Part shown: piece by piece, positions 1 to 5,014 of the stretch | Position numbering within the stretch: the first letter of the stretch is position 1 | Layout: each line of letters starts with the position of its first letter | NCBI GenBank assembly: GCA_003154255.1 | Contig: PMCY01000198.1 | Coordinates: forward strand, 4,521-9,534 | Direction: 5' to 3' | From: Candidatus Aminicenantota bacterium | Lineage (GTDB): Bacteria > Acidobacteriota > Aminicenantia > Aminicenantales > UBA4085 | DNA: 5,014 nucleotides | Notes under the pieces: model-generated | Told to the model about the DNA's origin: nothing | Seen by the model: only the letters and a program-made list of their open reading frames with translations | The model's database searches: none | Translations under genes and position numbers: made by a program

Positions 1-872
1 CAGCCCTCCCCCGCCGCCGAGACCACCTGGAGTCCGCCGCAGGTGATGTCCCCCGCCGCATAGACGCCTTCCAGATTCGTCCGCTGGAAGCGATCGACGG
101 CGACGCACTGTTTATGGTCGAGGGTCAGCCCGGCCTTGATAAACAACGGCCCGGTCGGGACTTCGCGGAATATGAAGACGCCGGCCACGTCGAGCGAGTC
201 GTCCCCCCGTTCGGTCGCCAGGGCTATTTTTTCCACGGCGTTTTTGCCGATAATTTCCTTGATTTCAGATTTTCCATAAATCTGGATCCCCCTCTTTTCG
301 GCCCGGACGAAGGCTTCCTCGAGTGAGGCGGGGTTCTTGATTTTGCCCGGAATCCAATGGACCCGGACGCCCATCTGCTCCAGGGCGAAAATATCCTCCA
401 CGGCCTCTTCGGAATGGCCGTAAGCGGCGACATCGCGTTCCTTGTAAAGGGGGCCGTCGCAGGTTGCGCAATAGCTGACCCCGAACCCGAGCAGGCGCTC
501 CTCGCCGGGGATCTGGCGGTCCCTGGCCAGGGGCTTTCCGGTGGCCAGGATGACGGCCCGCGCCTCGATGAAGGCGTCGGTCGTGGAAACGAATTTCGGA
601 TCGGTGGAGAGCGACAAGGCGATGGTGTCGCCTGGGACGAACTCGGCCCCGAAATGGGCGGCATGGGCCCGGAAGGAATCCAGGAGCGTCTTGCTGTTGA
701 TGGAGATATGGCCCGGAAAATTCTCCAGGTCATATCCAAAGGCCAGGCGGGAGGAGGCCCGCTCGCCTTCCAACACCAGCGTTTTACGACCGGCCCGGGC
801 CGTATAAATGGCCGCGGTCAGGCCGGCCGGCCCTCCGCCGATGACGAGGATGTCGGCTTTGTAGCTTTCCAT
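1..872 (-). CDS. Thioredoxin-reductase-like FAD-dependent disulfide oxidoreductase (3' end outside window)
   Basis: The 290 visible residues match the low-molecular-weight thioredoxin reductase fold. An N-terminal FAD Rossmann motif, GGGPAG, lies at residues 12-17. The VILATG strand is at 107-112, and the redox-active pair CATC (Cys135, Cys138) is followed by DGP. A second FAD motif, GVYAAGD, is at 269-275, followed by LQVVSAAGEG, where the chain leaves the window. E. coli TrxB has about 320 residues, so roughly 20-30 should be missing. The central pyridine-nucleotide domain is atypical: the usual GGGxxA reads GHSEEA (152-157), the HRRxxxR arginines that bind the NADPH phosphate are replaced by a PGK stretch (175-177), and the usual IGxxP segment reads FREVP. 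FAD binding and disulfide exchange are well supported, but the electron donor may not be NADPH. The start at 872 is set by a strong AAAGGAG eight bases upstream. The gene is divergent from the barrel gene. Confidence 0.9.
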   Translation of the reverse strand, partial: MESYKADILVIGGGPAGLTAAIYTARAGRKTLVLEGERASSRLAFGYDLENFPGHISINSKTLLDSFRAHAAHFGAEFVPGDTIALSLSTDPKFVSTTDAFIEARAVILATGKPLARDRQIPGEERLLGFGVSYCATCDGPLYKERDVAAYGHSEEAVEDIFALEQMGVRVHWIPGKIKNPASLEEAFVRAEKRGIQIYGKSEIKEIIGKNAVEKIALATERGDDSLDVAGVFIFREVPTGPLFIKAGLTLDHKQCVAVDRFQRTNLEGVYAAGDITCGGLQVVSAAGEG

Positions 873-880
873 CGATGGGG

Positions 881-887
881 CTCCTTT
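881..887 (-). promoter_or_regulatory. Ribosome binding site of the flavoprotein gene
   Basis: Read on the minus strand, AAAGGAG lies eight bases before the ATG at 872. This is a near-ideal Shine-Dalgarno match and fixes the start. Confidence 0.75.
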
Positions 888-899
888 AGGACTTCTTTC

Positions 900-905
900 A
901 TTATA
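900..905 (-). promoter_or_regulatory. -10 element of the flavoprotein promoter
   Basis: The minus strand reads a perfect TATAAT here, directly preceded by TG. It would place the transcript start near 893, about 20 bases before the ATG. No good -35 is found at 16-18 bases upstream (ACTCCC at spacing 17), so the promoter may rely on the -10 and its TG, or on an activator. The call is inference from sequence alone. Confidence 0.5.
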
Positions 906-957
906 CAGGAATGCCGATCCAAGGGAGTCCGGATTAAAAGGTCGGCGGGTCCCGCGG

Positions 958-987
958 TTGACAGCCGGGGGCGAAGCGGTTTACAGT
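958..987 (+). promoter_or_regulatory. Sigma-70-like promoter of the barrel gene
   Basis: A perfect -35 TTGACA (958-963) is followed after 18 bases by TACAGT (982-987). The expected transcript start, six to eight bases on, falls at about 993-995, on or next to the ATG at 995. The mRNA would therefore be leaderless or nearly so. This matches the absence of any Shine-Dalgarno sequence before the ATG. An interrupted palindrome, GCGGG-T-CCCGC (945-955), sits just upstream of the -35. Confidence 0.6.
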
Positions 988-994
988 CTCTGCC

Positions 995-1726
995 ATGAAA
1001 ACAGCGCTCGCCGGGATGAGGCCGCGCCGGCTGGCCTTCCTCGGCGCCGCCCTGCTCGCGGCGTACGGAGCGGCGGCGGCCTATGATCCCCGTATCGATC
1101 ATATCACCGCCCGGGCGGAAGGACTGTTCATGACCGTCTCCGTCCGTTCGCTCGACTATTCCGGAGATGTGCGCCGCGACCTCACCCTCTGGCATATCGA
1201 AAAAGCGTTTTTCGTCCCCCGCCTCGGCGGCGCCTGGACCGCGGATTTCGGAGTGGGTATCGGCGGGAAAACCGCCTACGGTTCCTGGGAAGTCCGCTAT
1301 TCCCTGGCCCTGCCCCCGGCCACGGTCGGCGGCGAATCGCACACCCTGCAAATGCATAACCTGGAGATCAACGGGCGTTCGTTCTTCGTGAAGAACCCAA
1401 TATATCATCCCTACGGCCTGCTCGGCATCGACCTCAGCATGCTGAAGATCACCAACGGCTCGTACTACCACGGGGATCGGCTGACGGCGATCTACGCCGG
1501 GGGCGGGATCAATGTGGGCGGCGGGCTCATGGTCGACCTGAACGCCAAGACATTCATCGCTCTGGAGGCCCTCTACCGCTTCACCGTCTATCTCTATGCC
1601 TACGGCCAGGGCAAGGGCCGGGATATCAACTACATGCACGTCGGGACGATGGACGGAGCGCCCCTGGGGCGGCTTTTGCGGACGACGGGGCTGGGGCTGT
1701 CGCTGAGCCTGGGTTTCGTTCTTTGA
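995..1726 (+). CDS. Putative outer-membrane beta-barrel protein (hypothetical)
   Basis: This 243-residue protein has a Sec-type signal peptide: basic RPRR at 9-12, a hydrophobic Ala/Leu-rich run at 13-29, and likely cleavage after AAAA near residue 29. The mature part contains no long hydrophobic helix. It has alternating polar/apolar and aromatic stretches and Gly-rich turns, for example GVGIGG (86-91), YAGGGINVGGG (167-177) and the final LGLSLSLGFVL, as expected of beta-strands in a small outer-membrane barrel of perhaps eight strands. I recognise no specific family, ligand or enzyme motif, so the function is unknown. Met8 (base 1016) is a possible alternative start, keeping the signal peptide. 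The ATG at 995 is preferred because a promoter sits immediately upstream, implying a leaderless mRNA, and neither ATG has a ribosome binding site. It is divergent from the flavoprotein gene, 122 bases away. Confidence 0.8.
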   Translation: MKTALAGMRPRRLAFLGAALLAAYGAAAAYDPRIDHITARAEGLFMTVSVRSLDYSGDVRRDLTLWHIEKAFFVPRLGGAWTADFGVGIGGKTAYGSWEVRYSLALPPATVGGESHTLQMHNLEINGRSFFVKNPIYHPYGLLGIDLSMLKITNGSYYHGDRLTAIYAGGGINVGGGLMVDLNAKTFIALEALYRFTVYLYAYGQGKGRDINYMHVGTMDGAPLGRLLRTTGLGLSLSLGFVL

Positions 1727-1790
1727 ACCTCGGCCCGAACGGAATTATCTGACCTGATCCACGTTTCAATCCACCCCCCCGGGGTTGTTA

Positions 1791-1819
1791 TTGACAAGCG
1801 GGAGGCATCCTTCTATAGT
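1791..1819 (+). promoter_or_regulatory. Sigma-70-like promoter of the MaoC-family gene
   Basis: A perfect -35 TTGACA (1791-1796) is followed at an ideal 17-base spacing by TATAGT (1814-1819). Transcription should begin around 1825-1827, only about 12 bases before the ATG at 1838. Confidence 0.7.
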
Positions 1820-1824
1820 GCCTC

Positions 1825-1830
1825 AAAGGA
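1825..1830 (+). promoter_or_regulatory. Ribosome binding site of the MaoC-family gene
   Basis: AAAGGA ends seven bases before the ATG at 1838 and supports that start over Met5 (base 1850). It coincides with the predicted transcript start, so it would sit at the extreme 5' end of the mRNA. Confidence 0.55.
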
Positions 1831-1837
1831 TGACGGC

Positions 1838-2296
1838 ATGGAAGATCGGATGACCCTGGCCAAACTTGAAGCTCTGGTCGGCGCGGAGCTGGATGTATCC
1901 GCCTGGCTCCTCATGACCCAGGAACGGATCAACGCCTTCGCCGAATGCACCGAGGACCGCCAATGGATCCACGTGGACGCCGAACGGGCCGCTCAAAGCC
2001 CGCTGAAAAGCACGGTGGCTCACGGCTTTCTAGTCCTGTCCCTCCTGACCCACTGGGACGCGGCCATCGAGATTTTCAGCAAGGGCTATAAAATGGTCGT
2101 CAATTACGGCCTGGAGCGCGTGCGTTTTCTCAACCCGGTCCGGCCGGGCGACCGCATCCGGAACCGGGCCGTGCTGAGTGAAGTCAAAGCCAAGGGATCG
2201 TCGCGCATCCTGGTCAAAGTCGCCAATACCATCGAGATCGAGGGCGGCGAGAAGCCGGCCCTGACCGCTGAGACCATTGCGATCTTCTTTATTTAA
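1838..2296 (+). CDS. MaoC-family hot-dog-fold dehydratase/hydratase
   Basis: This 152-residue protein is a complete single-domain MaoC-like protein, of the NodN/(R)-specific enoyl-CoA hydratase type. Family hallmarks appear in order: the N-terminal TQERINAFAECTED segment (27-40), the hydratase motif with Asp40 and His45 spaced five apart as in PhaJ-type catalytic Asp/His pairs (EDRQWIHVD), then AHGFL (61-65), and the central NYGLERVRFLNPVRPGD stretch (89-105). The family adds water to trans-2-enoyl-CoA to give (R)-3-hydroxyacyl-CoA, or catalyses the reverse. The acyl-CoA substrate cannot be read from the sequence. No signal peptide or membrane segment is seen, so it should be cytosolic. No fatty-acid or PHA gene lies next to it, and it has its own promoter, so its pathway is unknown from context. 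Confidence 0.9.
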   Translation: MEDRMTLAKLEALVGAELDVSAWLLMTQERINAFAECTEDRQWIHVDAERAAQSPLKSTVAHGFLVLSLLTHWDAAIEIFSKGYKMVVNYGLERVRFLNPVRPGDRIRNRAVLSEVKAKGSSRILVKVANTIEIEGGEKPALTAETIAIFFI

Positions 2297-2336
2297 AGCT
2301 CGTTGCGAAACGCGCCGGCGGGAGCATCAGGACGGC

Positions 2337-2379
2337 CTTTAAAAAATCGCTTGCGTTAAAAAGGAATCGCGGGTATATT
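2337..2379 (+). promoter_or_regulatory. Promoter of the DEAD-box helicase gene, with A-rich upstream element
   Basis: TTGCGT (2351-2356), a three-of-six match to the -35 consensus, is followed after 17 bases by TATATT (2374-2379). An A/T-rich tract (2337-2347, six A's at 2341-2346) lies directly upstream and could act as an UP element. The transcript start would be near 2386, leaving a leader of about 97 bases before the ATG at 2484. Confidence 0.5.
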
Positions 2380-2385
2380 ATCTTC

Positions 2386-2483
2386 TTAACATCTGGTAGG
2401 AAAAGCCAGCCATTTCAGATTGTTCGCCAACCGTTTGACTGACCCAAACCCCCAATGTTGAAATCAAGTTTGAAGGATGACTT
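2386..2483 (+). promoter_or_regulatory. Predicted 5' untranslated leader of the helicase mRNA
   Basis: This is the longest predicted leader in the window. It can form small hairpins: CTGG (2393-2396) with CCAG (2406-2409), and GTTTG (2433-2437) with CAAAC (2445-2449). The ribosome binding site AAGGA (2473-2477) lies six bases before the ATG. Long leaders are known for cold-shock helicase genes such as E. coli csdA (deaD). A regulatory role here is only inference. Confidence 0.35.
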
Positions 2484-3821
2484 ATGCGTTTTGAAGAACT
2501 GAACCTCGATTCCCGGCTCCTGCGCGCCATCGCCGACCGGGGCTACACCGAGACGACCGACGTCCAATCCCGGACTCTGGCCGTCACCCTGCCGGGCGGC
2601 GACGCCGCCGTCCAGTCCCAGACCGGGACGGGCAAAACGGCCGCGTTTCTGATCACCATTTTTTCCCGGCTCCTCCAGGACGGGCGCAACAAGGCGCTCA
2701 TCATCGCACCGACCCGCGAACTGGCCATCCAGATCGAAGGCGAAACGGAAGCGCTCGGCCGCAATCTGGGCCTGCGCTACGGCGCCTTTTACGGCGGCGT
2801 GGGCTATGACCGCCAGGAAGCCCTCCTGCGCAAGGGCGTCGACATCGTCATCGGCACGCCCGGACGCCTGATCGACTTCGAAGAAAAGGGCCTGCTGAAG
2901 CTCGGCGAATACAAGATCCTCATCATCGACGAAGCCGACCGCCTCTTCGACATGGGCTTTCTTCCCGACCTGAAGAGACTCTTCAAGAAGATGCCGGCTC
3001 CCGGCGCCCGGCAGAGCCTGCTGTTCAGCGCCACACTCAACCGGGTCTCCCGGCAGATCGCCATGCTGTACATGAACCTGCCGGAGTTCATCGAGCTCAC
3101 TCCGGACCAGGTCACGGTCGAGGCCATCACCCAGGAGCTCTACCAGGTCAAGAGCCATCTCAAGCTCAACCTCCTGCTGGGCATCCTGAAAGCCGAGGCT
3201 CCGAAAAATGCCCTGATCTTCACCAACATGCGCTATTCCGCGGCCCGCCTGGCCCGCAAGCTTTCGCAAAACGGCCTCCGCGCCCAGTACTTGACGGGCG
3301 ACCTGGCCCAGAGCCAGCGCATGCGCGTCATGGATGACTTCTCCGAGGGCAAGTTCCCGATTCTGGTGGCCACGGACGTGGCCGCCCGCGGCCTGCACAT
3401 CGACGGACTGGAAATGGTCGTCAATTACGATCTGCCCCAGGACCACGAGAACTACGTTCACCGCATCGGCCGCACCGGCCGGGCCGGACTGACAGGCAAG
3501 GCCGTCTCGCTGGCCTGCGAGAAATTTTCCGAAAATCTCTACCCCATCGAACGATACATCGGGATGACCATTCCCGAGAAGAAGGCCACGGCGGCTCTCT
3601 TCGCCACCGACCGCAGCATCGAATTCGAATCCAAATCCCCGTCCAGGGATGCGCGCGGCCGCGACGACCGGGGAAACCGGGGCGGACAGGGCGGACGCGG
3701 CGGGCGCAGCAACAGCGGCCGCAGCGGATCCGGCCGCGGCCAAGGCTCCTCCGGCGGCGGATCGCGGCGCCCCGTTCATAACGCGCCGTACGGCCGGCCC
3801 GCGGTCCAACCGCTCGCCTGA
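2484..3821 (+). CDS. rhlB: DEAD-box ATP-dependent RNA helicase, RhlB-like, with Arg/Gly-rich C-terminal tail
   Basis: This complete 445-residue DEAD-box helicase unwinds short RNA duplexes using ATP and acts in the cytoplasm, in RNA decay or ribosome assembly. All core motifs are intact: upstream Phe3 and Gln28 of the Q motif (TDVQ), motif I QTGTGKT (46-52), Ia PTREL (76-80), GG (104-105), TPGR (125-128), II DEAD (149-152), III SAT (182-184), IV ALIFTN (243-248), V ATDVAARGLHI (296-306) and VI HRIGRTGRAG (326-335). Two stretches recall E. coli RhlB closely: GGVGYDRQ (104-111) and SLACEKFSENLYPIERYIG (342-360). The tail from about 383 to 430 is a disordered Arg/Gly/Ser-rich segment with RGG-like repeats, probably for non-specific RNA binding. 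The start is fixed by AAGGA six bases upstream. The symbol reflects subfamily resemblance; RhlE- or CsdA-like roles are possible. It appears to have its own promoter. Confidence 0.93.
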   Translation: MRFEELNLDSRLLRAIADRGYTETTDVQSRTLAVTLPGGDAAVQSQTGTGKTAAFLITIFSRLLQDGRNKALIIAPTRELAIQIEGETEALGRNLGLRYGAFYGGVGYDRQEALLRKGVDIVIGTPGRLIDFEEKGLLKLGEYKILIIDEADRLFDMGFLPDLKRLFKKMPAPGARQSLLFSATLNRVSRQIAMLYMNLPEFIELTPDQVTVEAITQELYQVKSHLKLNLLLGILKAEAPKNALIFTNMRYSAARLARKLSQNGLRAQYLTGDLAQSQRMRVMDDFSEGKFPILVATDVAARGLHIDGLEMVVNYDLPQDHENYVHRIGRTGRAGLTGKAVSLACEKFSENLYPIERYIGMTIPEKKATAALFATDRSIEFESKSPSRDARGRDDRGNRGGQGGRGGRSNSGRSGSGRGQGSSGGGSRRPVHNAPYGRPAVQPLA

Positions 3822-3840
3822 TTCCCGCCCAGCCTCCTTC

Positions 3841-3870
3841 TTGACAGGCCGTCGACGGCGGTCTTATAGT
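3841..3870 (+). promoter_or_regulatory. Sigma-70-like promoter of the Tat oxidoreductase gene, with a palindrome in the spacer
   Basis: A perfect -35 TTGACA (3841-3846) is followed after 18 bases by TATAGT (3865-3870), beginning only 19 bases after the helicase stop. The spacer contains the perfect 12-base palindrome GCCGTCGACGGC (3848-3859), placed where a bound repressor would block RNA polymerase. The predicted start near 3877 leaves a leader of about 24 bases. Confidence 0.65.
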
Positions 3871-3888
3871 TGCGGCGACGTTTTCGCT

Positions 3889-3893
3889 GGAGG
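3889..3893 (+). promoter_or_regulatory. Ribosome binding site of the Tat oxidoreductase gene
   Basis: GGAGG lies seven bases before the ATG at 3901, favouring it over the in-frame ATG at 3910. Confidence 0.7.
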
Positions 3894-3900
3894 TCCGCTC

Positions 3901-5014
3901 ATGAACGCCATGAATCGCCGCAACGCTCTCAAGACCCTGGGATCGGTGGCCGTCGGGAGCGCCTTTGCCGTGAAGGCTCCGGCTTCTCCCCTGCCGCAAA
4001 CCGCGCCGGCCCCCCATCGCGCTCTCGACAGGCCCTTGACGGCCGTCGTCCTGGGCGCCGGCAATCGCGGCAACGTCTACGCCGGATACGCCGCTCTCCA
4101 TCCCGAGGAGCTCAAGATCGTCGGCGTGGCCGAGCCCGTGGCCCACAAGAATGAACGCTTCGCCAAGAAATACGGCATTCCCGACGAGCACCGCTTCGTC
4201 ACCTGGGAGCACGCCCTCGACATTCCCAAGTTCGCCGATCTGGTCTTCGTCACGATGCCGGACCGTCTGCACTATCTCCCGGCCATGAAGGCCATTGAGA
4301 CCGGCTACGACGTCCTCCTGGAAAAAGCCATCGCCCAGAGCTGGAAGGAATGCCGCAACATCCTCGTCCAGACCAGGAAATACGACAAGATCGTGGCCGT
4401 CTGCCACGTCCTCCGTTACACCCCGTATTTCCTCAAGCTGAAGGAGCTTTGCGACAACGGAACGATCGGCGACATCGTCAGCATCCAGCACATGGAGCCG
4501 GTCTGGCATATCCACATGTCCCATTCCTTCGTCCGGGGGCCGTGGCGCAATTCGATCGAATCGACGCCCATGATCCTGTCCAAATCCTGCCACGATCTCG
4601 ACATCCTGCGCTGGATCGTCGGCCGGCCCTGCCGCCGCGTCCAGTCCTTCGGATCGCAGTCCATGTTCGTCGCCGAGCGGGCCCCCAAAGGGAGCACCCT
4701 GCGCTGCACCGACGGCTGTTCCGTCGAGGCCGACTGCCCCTACTCCGCGCTCAAGATTTATCTCGGCGGACCGACCTGGCTGGGCCATCTCAACCTCAAA
4801 ACCGGTTCGCCGGAAGAGATCCGGCAGGCCCTCCAGACGGGACAATACGGCCGCTGCGTCTATCGCTGCGACAACGACGTCGTCGACCATCAGGTCGTCA
4901 ACATGGAATTCGAGAGCGGGATTACGGCCGCTTTCAATATGGAAGCGATGACCTCCTACGCCGGCCGCCGGACCCGCATCATGGGAACCAAGGGCGATCT
5001 CGTCGGCGACGAGG
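3901..5014 (+). CDS. Gfo/Idh/MocA-family oxidoreductase with twin-arginine signal (3' end outside window)
   Basis: The 371 visible residues stay open to the window edge. A Tat signal is seen at the N-terminus: NRRNALKTLG (5-14, Arg6-Arg7), a hydrophobic Ala/Val/Gly run, and a Pro/Ala-rich linker to about residue 40. The protein is therefore predicted to be exported folded, with its cofactor. The NAD(P)-binding Rossmann fold starts at TAVVLGAGNRGN (47-58). The family EKP motif reads EKA (141-143), keeping its Lys. The C-terminal domain has HVLRYTP (169-174 region), NGTIGDIVSI (186-195) and SKSCHDLDILRW (227-238), where the His and Asp sit in the substrate pocket of the family. Five cysteines form CxxxCxxxxxCP (269-280) and CxxxC (319-323). 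The family oxidises or rearranges sugars and cyclitols; the substrate here is unknown. It follows the helicase by 79 bases with its own promoter and appears unrelated to it. Confidence 0.9.
   Translation, partial: MNAMNRRNALKTLGSVAVGSAFAVKAPASPLPQTAPAPHRALDRPLTAVVLGAGNRGNVYAGYAALHPEELKIVGVAEPVAHKNERFAKKYGIPDEHRFVTWEHALDIPKFADLVFVTMPDRLHYLPAMKAIETGYDVLLEKAIAQSWKECRNILVQTRKYDKIVAVCHVLRYTPYFLKLKELCDNGTIGDIVSIQHMEPVWHIHMSHSFVRGPWRNSIESTPMILSKSCHDLDILRWIVGRPCRRVQSFGSQSMFVAERAPKGSTLRCTDGCSVEADCPYSALKIYLGGPTWLGHLNLKTGSPEEIRQALQTGQYGRCVYRCDNDVVDHQVVNMEFESGITAAFNMEAMTSYAGRRTRIMGTKGDLVGDE

Noticed and set aside
357..998. 213-residue plus-strand open frame opposite the flavoprotein gene
   Set aside because: It is antisense to a clear FAD-enzyme gene, has no recognisable motif and runs through the divergent promoters. 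The 171-residue minus-strand frame at 224-739 is likewise only an alternative frame of that gene.
818..1639. 273-residue minus-strand open frame opposite the barrel gene
   Set aside because: It crosses the divergent promoter region and overlaps the start of the flavoprotein gene. Its protein has no recognisable domain, whereas the plus-strand protein has a signal peptide and barrel-like strands.
1773..1787. Possible terminator after the barrel gene (ACCCC, three C's, GGGGT)
   Set aside because: The stem has only five pairs with a three-base loop, and no run of T's follows. It may just be part of a C-rich stretch.
2298..2315. Small hairpin with a GCGA tetraloop just after the MaoC-family stop
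   Set aside because: The CGTT/AACG stem is only four pairs, extended by two more beyond a mismatch, and no T-tract follows. It is too weak to call a terminator or structured RNA.
3660..3775. Repeat-like GC-rich DNA near the helicase 3' end
   Set aside because: It is explained by coding for the Arg/Gly/Ser-rich tail. No unit repeats exactly enough to be a DNA repeat in its own right.
2415..3809. 464-residue minus-strand open frame opposite the helicase
   Set aside because: It is a shadow produced by GC-rich third positions. Its translation is low-complexity Ala/Gly/Val with no family motif, while the plus strand has every DEAD-box motif in order.
3421..4890. 489-residue minus-strand open frame spanning the helicase end and the oxidoreductase
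   Set aside because: It spans two well-supported plus-strand genes and the promoter between them, with no recognisable domain. It is a codon-bias shadow.

Overview
This GC-rich window comes from a bacterium and holds five protein-coding genes in an ordinary chromosomal arrangement. There are no RNA genes, mobile elements, CRISPR arrays or integration signs that I can see. A signal-peptide-bearing, probable outer-membrane beta-barrel protein points to a Gram-negative (diderm) cell. A Tat-exported Gfo/Idh/MocA oxidoreductase and TTGACA/TATAGT-type housekeeping promoters would fit lineages such as Aminicenantes/Acidobacteriota or Planctomycetes. That placement is only an impression from gene content and style.

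Layout from left to right. On the minus strand, 1-872 is the N-terminal 290 residues of a thioredoxin-reductase-like flavoprotein; its last residues lie outside the window. It is divergent from the other four genes, which all run on the plus strand: a putative outer-membrane beta-barrel protein (995-1726), a MaoC-family (R)-hydratase-like protein (1838-2296), a DEAD-box RNA helicase of RhlB type with an Arg/Gly-rich tail (2484-3821), and a Gfo/Idh/MocA oxidoreductase with a twin-arginine signal (3901 to the window end, truncated).

Each plus-strand gene appears to have its own sigma-70-like promoter, and three of these share the form TTGACA, 17-18 bases, TA(T/C)AGT. The genes therefore look like separately transcribed units rather than an operon, and I see no shared pathway. 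No gap between genes exceeds 190 bases. Long antisense open frames opposite the helicase and the oxidoreductase are codon-bias shadows.

I found no clear undescribed multi-gene system. The best leads are a thioredoxin-reductase-like protein that keeps its FAD site and CxxC pair but has lost the usual NADPH-binding signatures; a probable leaderless mRNA for the barrel gene; a 12-base perfect palindrome between the -35 and -10 of the Tat oxidoreductase promoter; and a five-cysteine pattern in that exported oxidoreductase.
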